This document shows positions 1-13,052 of a stretch of 64,000 nucleotides of DNA, in pieces. This DNA is from Euryodendron excelsum (Eukaryota > Streptophyta > Magnoliopsida > Ericales > Pentaphylacaceae): the NCBI GenBank assembly GCA_033060915.1, contig CM065394.1, forward strand, positions 36,566,001 to 36,630,000. The letters run 5' to 3'. Each line of letters begins with the position of its first letter. The stretch's first letter is position 1. The position numbers and the translations under genes are program-made. Below the pieces are notes generated by a model. It was not told the origin of the DNA. It saw nothing but the letters and a program-made list of their open reading frames with translations, and did no database searches.

Positions 1-1195
1 AGATTATAAGCAAAATTAAAAAAACAAAAGTTTTTAATTATCACATCAGGAAGGTGGGGTTTCAGGGAGGGTGGGAGTAGAATTTTTTATAATTGAGCTA
101 ACGAGTTTAACTCATCATCTTTCTTCCCCCAAGGCTATAGCCCTCCACCTTTAGCCACAAAGGGTGGTCCATCAACAGATACTCGTGTCTCTAGTTTGAT
201 CATTTTGTCTTCTTGTGTTATCACTCACTGTATAAAATTTACATGATTAGCGTAAACAATTACCTTTCACAAAATTTTAATAATTTCTTACCAAACATTT
301 TGATATTCCAATTTGCTAATGAGCTCACTAAATTTATATATATTTTAATCATTTAATTTACAGACTTTTGTGGGCGGGCTTGGAACCGAACACAAATTTA
401 TAGTGCAATTTATGATATGATCTAGTTTTCATTGAATGCTTTCCTCATGTTGAGGATGGGAATTGGTTAGGAAAAGAAAGGCACCGTTGGAGAGGGATAG
501 AGTTCCAACAAAAAAAAAAAAAAAAGGCAAAGCATTTTGATGATTATTAAAGCAGTAGCAGCAAAATGAATATTGCCCAAGTAGCTCGGCAACTTCACTG
601 AAGGCATGCCCAGAATGAAAATGGCAGCATCACTAAACTGTCAATTGCCAATATCCACTGCCTCAGCCACCTTGCATTGCATGTGGAGAAGTGACTGACA
701 ACCTGAACCTCACCGAAATATGCAGCACAGAGGCTCAAGAGTAACTTCTAGTAGTAGTCCAATTAACACCTAAACATGACAGGCTCAAAAACTAGCAAGC
801 AGAAGCTGCAAACCAGAGACATCGCAATGAAGGATGCAAATTAAGAAGCCAGATGAGAAAGATGGAGACATTTTCCAGTACTCGCTAAAAATAAAGAAAG
901 AGTCGGACAGTATAGCAGCATACACATCAAAAAAAGTGCAGCTCTCCAACATCAGATAGTCACGAGGAAATTCCATTCATAACAATGAACTTTAAATTCA
1001 AATACCCATGAGAACTATATCATAATGCTAAACAGATAAAGAGGTAAAAGCCACACTGTGTTGTGTATGTTGTTTCAAAACTAGATCCACTAGCATCCCA
1101 AAAAAAGAAAAGCTTCAAACAAGGCAAAAAAGATAAAAACATGAACTCCGAGAGTCTAGAAATGATGGAAAGAAGAATCACTCTCATCACTAAAT
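1..1195. other. Intergenic DNA and probable RPL28 3' UTR
   Basis: No gene is supported here. The stretch is AT-rich and contains a poly-A run near 511-525. The last few hundred bases before 1196 probably hold the 3' untranslated region of the minus-strand RPL28 gene, but no polyadenylation site can be fixed from sequence alone. The short open frames have no recognisable domain and no splice support. Confidence 0.5.
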
Positions 1196-3294
1196 TCACT
1201 TCTTACCACAGCTCTTAACAGCCTGCCTGTTCCTCTTCTTGACACCAGATTTGGAAACCTTAAGGCTCCTCTGCACAGCACTCAACCTGGCAAGGGCCGC
1301 ACTCTTCAGATCTGGCCTGTAATAGTTATCTGCCACCTATAATATAATAACAAAAGTGATGAGAAGATAATACTTCTCCAACCTTGAAGAAACCTATATT
1401 CCCAAATGGGAAATTAAAAAATAAATAATAACATATACTGAAAGAATTAAATTTGGAACTTTCAGGGAAGAGAGAATACTGCAAAAGCAAATTAAGAACA
1501 AGTAATTGATAATATTCATATACAGTAGTGAGCATATCAAGGGGGAAAATACAGAAGAGGGGGACAAGAATAAGTTTAACACCAATTGTAAGCTAGTGAA
1601 TATCTTAACACAACACTAGCAATACCAATACAATCAGATAAAGCCTAACTTTATCACTCATGTACAATTTGACACTAAACAACAACACCACCAGCCACAG
1701 CTCAACAAGTACATTTTGTCAAAGATACTTCCCCAACTAAGCTCCATTGGTATTAAGTTTCACTATTAATTTGTCCACAGTGGGACCCCAATTACATTGC
1801 ATCCAGTAACCTCTCTACCTGGAAATAGTTACGGGATGATAGGGATACACTCATGGCCATGGTCCATATTCTTGCTAACACATCATTCCATAACCTGAAG
1901 AACCAACAAAAGGCCTGCCATCTGGACGTAAGAGCTTGAGCCACACCAGACTCATCCAACAAAATTTCTTTTAAAGGTTGAGTCCAGCAATCCAAAAGCC
2001 TATATTTTAGAGCTCCCTAAAAGTATATTCAACATCATCTCTGCTACAAAAATGTGTGTAACTACTTGTAATAAAAGAAAATTAAAGTATGTGGCAGACC
2101 GCAGACCTCTCGGCTTGAATTCAGCTTTGAACTTTCTTCCTCAAAACAGATAACTAAAGAAGCTCACAACTTCCAATAGAAGTTACTGGCATTTAATATC
2201 TCACTGCATTGAGAAAACACTTCTTTTCAAGTAAGCCAAGCTCAATTTGTTATTTACAAAATCCTTTGGGTTTTAAGCCATTAGATCAATATAAGCCCCT
2301 AATTTCTCATGTTTCAGTAACAATTGAACAACTTAGGGTTGATAAATGGATATAACAATTGCAACATTGGTCATATGCACCCGCAAGGGACCAAGCACAC
2401 ATTCATTAAGCAATCAAGTTACACTAATTACATAAATTTACCCGAGAATATTGCATGCTAAGAAGTTACTACCTGATTTTTAACCGCCTTTGCCATGCGG
2501 CGGAACTCCTTCTTCATGACAGACTTGTGAAGTAAACTAGCAGGCTTGCCCTGTTTCTTGGTCTTTGTTGTTGCAAGCAACACAGATTGATCTTTGCCCC
2601 CTGGTTGAATTGTTACAGTTTTCTTGTTTGCCAACCCTATAACATGATGCCCATTAAACCGATTAAATAGATGACCATAACATCATTTCAATTTCAACCA
2701 ACCCGAGTTTTTATATATGCAACCCCCCAACTCTCTGTGTTATTGATAAAAAAAACCCAGATAAGTATAAAGGATGAACAAAAATCAAACTCAAATCTAA
2801 CATAAATACAGCGGAAACAAAAATTAATATTTGAGACTATCCCCTTAATGTACTGTGTACAGAAAGTTGCTTGCTGGCTTAGATTTATTTTGTAATATTC
2901 TAAGAAACCAAAACAACAATAACACATGAATTTTTGCCAAGGAAAATGAGCAACAGAGAATACAATGAGATTCAACCCAACATAAGACAATCGCAAGTAC
3001 CTTTAAATGAGAAATCTAAACTTGACAAATTCAAAAACGATTTATTTTTCCATAATTTCTCGAAAACCAAAACATACCAGCTATCCAAAACTATCTATGG
3101 AACCAAATAGAGGAGGTAATGTTACACAATGAAATGTCATTATTACCAGAGTGCTTGTAGGAGTTGAGGTTGAAGAGATTGTTGCTCTCTTTGCTGAACC
3201 GCACACTCGCAGTTCCGTTACCGAACTCCTTCACGAGAAACGAGTTGTTCTTCTTCACGATCTCCCAGATCAGAGGCCCTGGAACCGTCGCCAT
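1196..3294 (-). CDS. RPL28: 60S ribosomal protein eL28 (RPL28), 3 coding exons
   Basis: Large-subunit cytosolic ribosomal protein eL28. Coding exons in transcript order: 3294-3147, 2636-2473, 1336-1196. They total 453 nt and encode 150 aa, close to the usual plant length. All introns are GT-AG and the phases (1, then 0) join into one frame. The protein begins [17 protein letters not shown] and carries the family signatures [18 protein letters not shown] in exon 1, [14 protein letters not shown] in exon 2 and [17 protein letters not shown] in exon 3, ending in a basic tail. The start at 3294 is chosen because family members begin MATVPG; an in-frame ATG at 3321 lies 5' of a likely UTR splice acceptor. 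A 5' UTR intron (3310-3393), a TATA-like box and a telo-box lie upstream, as is usual for plant ribosomal protein genes. The gene looks intact. Confidence 0.95.
1337..2472 (-). other. RPL28 intron 2
   Basis: This 1.1-kb intron separates coding exons 2 and 3. It contains an open frame on the minus strand at 1792-1995 (67 aa, Trp-rich, starting [15 protein letters not shown]) that I do not recognise. It may be a fragment of an old mobile element. Nothing else stands out. Confidence 0.6.
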
Positions 3295-3309
3295 TTCCAC
3301 AGCTATGCA

Positions 3310-3393
3310 CTGCATCCACAAAGTAATTTAGACACACATATAAACGTATATAGATACATATACGTACCTATATAGAGAGAGAGAGAGATATAC
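3310..3393 (-). other. Probable 5' UTR intron of RPL28
   Basis: On the minus strand the sequence reads CCATTG|GTATATCTC at 3393 and GGATGCAG|TGCATAG at 3310, a GT-AG intron of about 84 nt lying 15 nt upstream of the ATG. It holds a CT/GA-rich run (3372-3390). Leader introns are common in plant ribosomal protein genes. The call is an inference from splice-site sequence only. Confidence 0.6.
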
Positions 3394-3472
3394 CAATGGA
3401 GTAACTTCTGCAGCGTCTGCTTTCGACGGCTTCTTCTGAGAGCGTGCAAGAGGAGACGACGAAACTTAAAAT

Positions 3473-3498
3473 GCTATATACTGGTTTCTGAAACCCTA
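3473..3498 (-). promoter_or_regulatory. RPL28 core promoter: TATA-like box and telo-box
   Basis: Reading toward the gene, a telo-box appears (AAACCCTA on the plus strand, 3491-3498), followed by a TATA-like element GTATATAGC (3481-3473). About 30 bp further on is a pyrimidine-rich leader (around 3445). Telo-boxes close to the start site are typical of plant ribosomal protein and other translation genes, where they coordinate expression in dividing cells. The exact start site is inferred. Confidence 0.6.
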
Positions 3499-3838
3499 GG
3501 GGTAGAAACAGTGCTACTGAATTACTGATATTGCACATTTCATTTCAGTTTTTTACGTTTATGTCCTTAAAACCTTTGGATGACAAGAATACCCTTTTCT
3601 CCTTCATTAGTAAGTGGGCAAAGTTTTTGTTTGGATCGGGTTGCGCTCGGAGGAGGAATGGGCAACCCGTCTTTGATTCATGAGAAATGGGTCAAGGCAA
3701 ACAACTCGAGTTAGCTTAGCACTAAGATATTTAAGCTTGTTTTGTTCATATAATGATTTAATCTCGAACAAGTTTTTAATTAATTAATTAAACATAAATT
3801 AAGCTGGCTAACTTGATATATTTTTCAATCCTAAGATT

Positions 3839-3999
3839 AAGGGCCTGTTTGGTACTGATTTTTTTGGCTTTTTTACTTTTTTGCTTTCCTTTAGCTAAAG
3901 TAAAGTAAAAAAAACAAAAAAGTTAAAAAAAAAAACTTAACTTTTTTATTTGTAAGTCTAAAAAACACTTGGCAAAAAAACTATACCAAACAAGCCCTG
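3839..3999. mobile_element. Putative MITE with GGGCCTGTTTGGTA ends
   Basis: About 160 bp bounded by imperfect terminal inverted repeats: AAGGGCCTGTTTGGTA at the left, and the complement of CAGGGCTTGTTTGGTA at the right. The interior is A/T-homopolymer rich and partly self-complementary. The ends resemble hAT-type non-autonomous elements. No clear 8-bp target duplication could be read, so the family is uncertain. Confidence 0.5.
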
Positions 4000-5169
4000 A
4001 ATGCTTTTTACATTCAATTTTTTGTGTGTTGAAGTTGCTAGTACACTTTTGAATCCAATGTAAACAAAATTTATCCAAGGCCTCTAGTACAATTATTTGG
4101 AGACTTACAAAATTAGATTTGCCAACTTGGAAAAGGGAAAGGAAGGAAAGAGAAAATAAAATAAAAAAAATTTCCTTCCCTGATCAAAATTTTGTCACTC
4201 TTTTCTATTTCCTTTCCCTCTTGAGTGGAATCAAACAAGAGAAGAAAAAAAGAAAGATCTTGCCTTCTCTTTCCTCCCTCAAGTTCCGAACAGGCTCATC
4301 ATTCATAGTAGAGCTGTTGGATTTAACTGCAAACATGTTACCCATTCTCATTCAATAAGTTTGGACATGTGCATATTTAACAGATTTGAACCGAAGTGTT
4401 TAATAAGGATCCATGAGACTTGTGTTTGAGCTTAAGAGTCTTAATATTCATAGTCTCAAGTTCAATTCCTTTCCACCCTTGGTAAATCAGCTCAAAGTAG
4501 TAGTCAGTCGAAGGCTCTATAATTAAAAATTGCAAAAGAATCCAACCTACTGACAGTCAGAATGCAAAAATACTTTGAGTACGTCAGAATGCATCCATTG
4601 CACCTGCAAACACAGTAACTTTATGTAACATGCAAAACCATGTTAACCTGCAAAATGAAAGAAATTGGTTCCATTCTAATAGAAACAGCCAGAAAACATG
4701 GCTTAGAATCTTCTTCCAAACTCATTAACTGCAAAATTTCAAGATATTGATTTCCAAGCACTCAAAAAAAGCCAGAATGTGGCTTTGAATCTTCTGCTAA
4801 TTATGATTTATGTCCATAACAACACTACTCTGGGACACGTATATTATCTCTCTGAATCAACAGAAATTCAGGAGTTAAACCTGATATCAGATTCACCAAA
4901 ACCTAACACCAGGTCACCATCTTTATACCCCGATTAATGTTACAATATATACACAACCAAAGCAGCCTACTGCAATTGTACTCTAAAAGTTCTTTCCTAC
5001 AATCGACATAATTTTACGAGGAGGGATTCTACCTTCAGGGCAGACTGTACAGAGCTGGAAACCGAGCAAAGTTAACAGTTAAAAATGTTGAAACTAGGCT
5101 GCCTGATTGAATCAAAATCCTCAAAAAGATACACTTACCAGCTACTGAAAGTTTCTCCAAGAAACAAAT
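4000..5169. other. Intergenic DNA between RPL28 and the PWWP gene
   Basis: No coding region is supported. A purine/pyrimidine-rich stretch at about 4105-4300 resembles the interior of the A/G-rich repeats seen at 17506 and 35461. The part just above 5169 in transcript terms is probably the 3' UTR of the minus-strand PWWP gene. Confidence 0.45.
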
Positions 5170-8100
5170 TCATGGACTACATAATGACATGACACGATGT
5201 GCTTGTCGCATTGAACCGTTAAGTGATGCATTTATCCTACTGAACACTACTTTCAAGGGGACACAAGCTACAGCGGGGCCCTTGAGCTTATCTATCACAG
5301 TTTTCTTCTTGTCTTCACTTCGCTTGTGAGAACCAGTTAGTGAAGACAATTTCCGTATCTTTTTAGATAAGAGCCCATTTTTCCTGGTCTTTGGTGATTG
5401 ACTTGGAGAAACACACGACTGCACTGTCAAATGTTTTGTAGGAACCCTTCCACCTACCAGATTTGGCTTCACTTCATAATCCATATCAGCACCATCGAAA
5501 GCAGATACATTATCTTCCAGATCGTCATCCAACTCACAGCTGCTACTAGAATGATAGCATTCAGGGACACTGACTAGAAGTTCACAGCACCCCTCCTCCA
5601 AAACCTCAACTGTAAGAGGGTGACCTATGATGGGTCGACCATTCAATTTGCTCATGAGAGAGATATATGGAACATGTTGAGGACGATAGCTGGCTTTCAC
5701 CTCCAGATTAACATCATACAAAGAAGAATCCAAATCATAATTTCTGACAGGAAAATCTGCTGCCTGATATTTTGGGTTCAATGTAAAACGGGACTGACGA
5801 TATGGAAGTGACCTTTGTGCGGTCGGAGCACAATCAGGTAAAACTTTCACTTCAGCTGTTGGCCTCCTTGTAGAAGGTGACTTGCGAGAAATATGGGCAT
5901 TCCATCCCCAGTACTCATCTACCTGGGATTCTGCAACTGCTCTAGGGTCGCGATCAACTTTCAGACCAGAACCAATAGAAAATACATCCCCCGGCTCCAA
6001 GCCTGCCAAATAAGCATCGGATTCATCATCCACGCCCACCAATTTTCTTGAGTCTTGCCTTTTATGTTTACCTATATGTCTTGTGTTCCTCTTTCCTTTC
6101 AATTGCCACTTTGAAGAACCTTTCTCTATCCTCCGGCTAATACTGTCAATATCAACAGCACCTGAACTGGTAGAAACAGACTCATTAAGTTCTTCGTTCC
6201 CCAAAGATACAGTTTCAACTTGACTGCTTTGACTAGATTGCCCTCCAGCACCAATCTGAGGCTTTTGAGAAGAACATGATACAAAAATTGGAGCAAAGCC
6301 TGGTTGAACATAATCAACACATCAGCATATGGTTAAAATATCCTAAAGATTCATTGCAAGATACCATATTGAAAACAAGGGCCAATAAAGAGACGGCGAG
6401 TAGAATAAATACTACAATTGAAAGGTAGGACTGAAGGCATATAGACAACTAAGAAATTTGTTGTCGTTCATTAGAATTGCTCCACAGCCAGAGTAACAAG
6501 ACACCCAAAAAAAAAGAAAAAGGAAACAAAATCTATCAATAACCACCAACATAGTTCATTTTCAATATCACTTTACCAGAAATAAATATTACAATACACA
6601 AGTAAGAGATATCCAAAAAGGTGTAGCCAAACTTAATGAAACAGGGAAAATTGCTTAGCAATAACAGATTCCCTTATGATTGTATGAGCCGGTTATTCAT
6701 CTCCAACTAACGTCTCCAATAAAAAATTTGGCATTGTTCTCCATCCCAAAAAATATTTCAACAAAAAGTAAAACTTTGATGGCTATGAGTTATGGTTAAT
6801 CAAACATTTCATGCCAAATCTTTTCAAATGAAATTCTATTGTGCTGCATCCATACAGGATAAAAGAAACACAATATTCCAAAACTGAGATACCTAAACAA
6901 CTACTGTGCATAGAAACATAATTCCTTACAGGCATGCATACACCAACACGACATCCATAAATATGTGCGAATAAGTACATATGTACATCCAGACATGGCT
7001 AACTAAAACTTCAGGCTTTACATGAACTGAAATGTCATAAATTCATTGTTGTGAACCCCTATGCTGGGACAAGGCACCACAGATTTATACTGGCAATTTA
7101 ACTTTAGTAAGATATCAATATTTGAACCAAGACAAATGCAAGTCTGCAGGCCAATTATTCCAGTATAGAAAAATACATGAGTGTATTAGAGAAGTATACA
7201 CCATAGGTAAGTGTGGGCAGGAGAGGAGATGGAGTGCTTTAGATTGTAGGAAGTGATGACAGCGAGATGAGGTGTAATATGGGGAATAGAAGAAAAGAAA
7301 GCAGTTGGATGAGTAGATGGTGGTAGTGGTGATTGATAACTTTCAAGTTCCCAGAAGCGATGACTTCGAGATGGGTAGTGATATGGGGGTAGAGAGAAGA
7401 CAAAGAGAAAGATAATCTTTGGCCTGCAGGCAATGGTCAATGGTAAGATCCGTGTTTATTTGCAACAGAGAGGAGGAGGTGACCATCGGTTTGTGGGCCA
7501 TGGCCAATGGTGACATAGATCATGATCGAGGTAGAAAAAATAAGAAAGATAGATGTTTAGGCAATGGTTGTGGTAGTCAATGGGTATTAATATGAGGTAG
7601 AGAGAAGGAGAGGAAGATGATGGGTTGTCAGAGTGACAACAGATGACAGGATGGGTTAATGGAGTGATGACAGAAGCTGCAATGGGAAGCCAAGTTCTAC
7701 GGTCTTGTGTAACGTTATTGTTTTGCTTCTTGCTTGGACTCAAAATGACAAAAAGGCATAGCTTGTTTCAAATCCAAGCTTGTGACTTTGTCTAAAACCC
7801 TTTCTTTCTATTATGCCATGAGGGAATGGAATGGTCATTCCCTACCTCATAGAGTGGAATGGCTATTCCAAAAAAATTGTGGGAGGAGGCATTCCAATGG
7901 AATTGCCATTCCCAACATAGCTTTCTCGAACCAAATGCAAGAATGGAAAGTTGGAATGGGCATTCCATTCTAGCTCATTCCTACATACCAAACATGGCCA
8001 AAGGAGGCAACTGATTTATATCTAGTTTGCCACTTACTGCATCCCTCTACTGGCGCATTAAGTTGAGCATTGCTCGCTAAAATGGTACTCTTATCTTAAG

Positions 8101-11100
8101 AAATTTTGTTGGGCTTACATATCACTTTACCCGAAATGCTTTAGTGTCTGGGGTCTGTCTTCAACTCTTCGCTGTGCTTTTGTTGTGTGTGCTTTTCTAT
8201 GTATAATTCTCTCCAACCATCTTAAGAGATTCACTCTTTATGTATTTTTTTTTCTTTTGTTTCCCATTCCTCTTTTCTTTTTTCTTTTTAACATGCATAT
8301 TTCCAACATGCGTAACAAACTGTCTATACACATCAAAAAGCCACTTTTGTCAGTGTGTGTCAAGAGCAACATAGCAACCCTTTCTTAAAGGAGAAGTTTA
8401 TGGATTACATACTCTACAATCACTCCGCTGTCAAGAAATTTGTGTTCCTTTGGTGTAGAAAATAATAGAGTAAGGTATGTAGCCACTGGAAGTAGCAACA
8501 TTTTACTCAAGAAACTCCAACACGAAGAAAAAATAAACTACTAATTCTAATACTAAATTGCATGCATCCTGTTTGCAGCACTCTACTACAGACGTATAAA
8601 TGGAAACTGTTTCTTAGTTATTAGTAATGCAAATAGGTATTATTGGCTTCGTTGGAACAAAAATGTAGTTCAGTGATCATGTTACAAATCCACATTTCAC
8701 AAGACGATGGATGACCTCAGAGTATAAGTTGAGCTTATCATCATTCTATTGACACTAGGAATATATGATCTGGAAAATTAGAATAGAAAATAGACACATA
8801 GAGAACAAAGATACAAAATAGATAGTTTGCATTTATTATCAAGCATAGCATCATACCTGAAGGGTGCTTTTCCTCCCCGACAAATGGCACATCAAATAAT
8901 TTGTCAGAAGACTCATCCTCAGGTAACCCTGACATGCTGGAAATTTCATTCTCCTTCTGTTTGTTATTAATAAGAGACGCATCCGAAGCATGTCCAGATG
9001 CATCTAATGAGATTCCATTTTCACATGAAACTCCCGTACTATCTGAGTTATTAAGTACCATTGAGAAACTTCTCTTTGATTCATTGGACTCTAGTCCAGA
9101 AACCTTGCTGTCAGATGCTCCTGGGAGAGGCGATCCACTTGGACTTGGTAGTTTTTCACACATAACTGGAACGGACACCATAGCTGTACTCTCCAAAACC
9201 TTTGTCAGGGGACGGCGACGATTTTTCCGTTTTAAGAACTCATGAACATGGGCCACTTGAGATCGCTTCCTTTTCAATGATGAGACTACACCCATACCCA
9301 GATCCTCAAGTCCTCTCATACGCTTTACTCCCTCTGTTCCATCATCCTCTGAATCATTTGGAGTTCGTCGCCGCCTCCCTTGCATAGATTGCTCTCTAGA
9401 AGCACTGACCTGATTTGGCTCTTCAAATGATACCACAGACTGAGATAATTCATGTGCTGAATTAGAATCATCTTCAAAACTACATGATTCTTCATCCACA
9501 TGTTCAGTTTCTTTGCCAGAATGAGAAATTTTCGGTGATACATTGACAAGATATTGCTCACCATCTGATTTATCAATTTTTGAGCAGATGTCTGGGCGAT
9601 CTTTAGATTGGCGAGCACTTTCAAGCTCCAGAGCATGAAGAATGGCATCTTCCCGCCGAGCATACTTCACTACTTTCTTGGAAGAATTAGCTGCAGAAGC
9701 CTTGGCTTTTTCAATGCACACGTCATACTCCCCACAACGAAATGCCTTCACCCGTTTGGATTTTTCAAGATTATACCAATCCCTAGACCAAAAATACAGA
9801 TAAACTTTTTCAATACACTTGAAGACAAGTTAAGAATCAATAGAAAATTGAAGTCAAAGTTTAGAGATAGGGATGTAATTCTAATATTTTAAGAGAAATA
9901 TATCAAATTCATGTAAGTAAAAATAATAGCTACACGACTACACCCGGCATAAGTCTTGCAGAAAGTACAAGATAAAAAAAACTTTGGCTCCTACTGGAAG
10001 AGAGAAATTTTGGAAGGCTATTTATTAATGAAAAAGAAAAGAAAAGGAATGCCATGTAGTCCTTCGACTGCCTGATACGCAACCCTAAGGAACACCATTT
10101 AGTCCTTTGACTGCCTAATACGCAGCCCTCACTGCAAACCATAGTCTCCAGGCATTGTTAATTTGCAATGAGTGAGAGAATTTGAATTTGAATTTGGTCA
10201 GGAATACTCAGAAAACAGCAGCTGTTTCATTTTCCCCAAAAATTTGGGAGAGTTAGAGAACAGGTGCCTCATTAGTACTTTCTCTTCCTGTTTTGACAAA
10301 CACAATGAGGACAAAAGTTCAGTAGTACTAGAAGAAGCAAAGGGACTATAAAGCATCTCAGAAAAATGCAGAATAAAGATAAAGCAGTAACCCAAAACAC
10401 ACATGAATTACAAAACACAGTGCATGTTGCATGTGAATGAAATGACAATAATGATAAACCAAAGAACATTCAATTCTTCCCATGGTCATATTTTGGGCAT
10501 TCATCAACTAAATATAGCTTCACAAGTTTTGTTCCTTAGTAGCGAAGAAATTTGCAGAAGTAAATCACTAAGGAGTGGTTCTAATCCTTCAAACATCGAA
10601 AAGTGTTCATCTTCGCCTTTACCCTTCTTCCCATATTCAAATTAATGATGAGATCTACACTTTGGTTAATGCATGAGGCACACATCTCACACACATAGCA
10701 AGCTTCAGGAAATGAGCAGCATCATACCTTACAAGAACCATATTATCTGAGTCTAAAGGTAAAGCTCACTTATTCTGCATAGACAACCCAAGTTGCACAG
10801 ATTGTCCCAAAAAGGGACAGCACCAGGTAAGAGAAAATTCAGAGGAAGAGTTTTTTTTTTTTTTTTTAATCCTCAACAATAGACCACTTAATTTTTATGT
10901 TGAACTCACCATTGATCAAAGCGTTGTTGCCCAAAGAAAACCTCCCCTTCGATAAATAGACATGCCTTGACTGTTCAGTAAATAAACATCTGCGTGTATC
11001 AGTACAGATAGATGCTCAAAACGTCTGCACAGTTTGGGCTTCCAGGAAGGAAAATAAAACAAAGATTTTCATAAGGTTGAGCCAAAGGTAGTTAAACATC

Positions 11101-13009
11101 CTTCAACATTAATTACACAGATATGCCTTGACATCATACTCCTTGCAACTTACACAAATGATGCATGAATTTCAATCCACAACCACTTCTAGCAACTCTG
11201 CAAATGATCAAATCTACTCACCCACTCATCTAGAAAATTGGAAGCCCTGCTTGACATAAAGCCCCTTCAGCCCTTGTTTTTGGTACATCAGGGGGCCAAA
11301 GCCATGGGGAGGGGAGGGTGAGTTGAACCCATGACCACAAGCATGGGCAGGGGAGCCAGTACCATTGGGCTAACCCCTCTCCTCCCCTGCAGTCTGTAGA
11401 TAATATTAATACACTTGATTTTTTACTCGGTTGCTCTAAATATTGTCAACCTAGATCCTAGCCAATGTGAATTTACACCTCAATTCCATGTGTTGTAGAC
11501 AACCAACCAACCAATGTTGCCCTCTATGAGTCCCTTTCACTTTCTTTGTCAGACCTAGAGAAAACTGTGTTGAGGAAGATGGACATTTCCTAAAAGAAGG
11601 ATATAATGCAACAAGAATGTGCTAACATGTCCTCAAAGCTCCTCTAAGTTAAAGCCCCTCTTTTTGCTGCATAATTTTCTTTGCCCCAATCCTGATCATC
11701 AGACCCAAGAAAAAATGAGATTCATCTATGCTAAATGTAAAAACTTGTTGCCAAAGATGCAAATAAGTCCATAGTCCTTAACAGATATTTCTTGATTACC
11801 ACGGAGAGAACAACCCAGACGACAATGATATTGATCCTCCCATGTGCTTTGACTCTTTACATCTTATGAGGACTGTTTGGAATCTTGCATGAAAACAATA
11901 TTCCTAAGCCCCGTCTCCTAATTTCCATCACTAAGTCCCGTCTCCTCACAATTGGTTTTGCAGACAAAATTAACATCAGCTTCACCAAATACAACCGTCT
12001 CCTAATTTCCATCACTAAGTCCCATCTCCTCACAAATGGTTTTGCAAACAAAATTAACATTGGTTTCACCAAATACAACCGTGATAGGATTGTAGGGACT
12101 ACCTAGGATGTAACAATCCTAATCAGCACAGAGCGAGGGGGGGAAGGAGAGGAGAAGGACGGGAGGGTTCTTAGCCAACGGGGACCAGCCGCGCATACTC
12201 ATTGAGCACTGGTTCCTCAAACCGCTAGTGCACTTGAAGCGAAGCATGCAATTATGCCTCCCTTTCAAGTAAGCTCCAGTGTCTTGTTTTAATCTTCCAG
12301 TTCCTAAAAGATCTTACCCTCCACTGGTTACCAACCCCAGCCTTTTGGGCAATGGGGTGAATGTATTGATGCTTTTCTTTACAAGAAGAGCCTTGAAGAG
12401 CAAAAGGAAGACCACTGATCATATATTGTATTACATATTTGATTCAAGGACTTCACCTTATCTAACTAAGATAATGAAATTTACCATTATAGGTAGTAAG
12501 GTAGCCCTTTAGGTGATCCGTTTGTAACACAAAATGAAGATAAGGGTTATCTCATTTTCCTAGACGGTTAAGATTTAAGACTTGAAGAAAGATTTTGCTC
12601 CTTGAAACTTGAATTTAAACCAAACAAATTCATTACTATGTCAATTTAACAAAATGGCAACCTCATGCATATCACCTCAAACTTGCAGCTACATAAAGAT
12701 TTCACCAGGACATACCAAGAATATTCGAAGGCACCATGGGCACCAACAAAATGACTGGATTGGTGATTCAGGTAATCCATGTATGTGAAAGTGGCTATCT
12801 AACAAATAACTCTCTAAGGACAACAAAGATAACTACAGCAATAAAGATAACTAGTATGGATATAACCTAATTCATATTAAATCATACCCGACATTGCTTT
12901 ATCCCTACTTCTTGAGAAAATCCGGTATCTCATTTTGCAACTCTAATTAAGTTAATAGGATGTTATAACTAGACTCAACATCTTACTGCAACTGTGTCAA
13001 AAGCCAGAC

Positions 13010-13052
<43 letters not shown>

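Noticed and set aside
4400..4500. Possible tRNA or SINE with a box-B-like GTTCAATTC
   Set aside because: No box A at the right distance and no cloverleaf; a single 9-nt match is not enough.
7186..7743. Two minus-strand frames of 84 and 95 aa rich in Pro/His/Ser
   Set aside because: Translate low-complexity GA/TG-rich DNA in PWWP intron 2; no domain or conservation clue.
11857..12106. Paired 73-aa open frames on both strands
   Set aside because: Produced by the 84-bp tandem duplication, whose length is a multiple of three.
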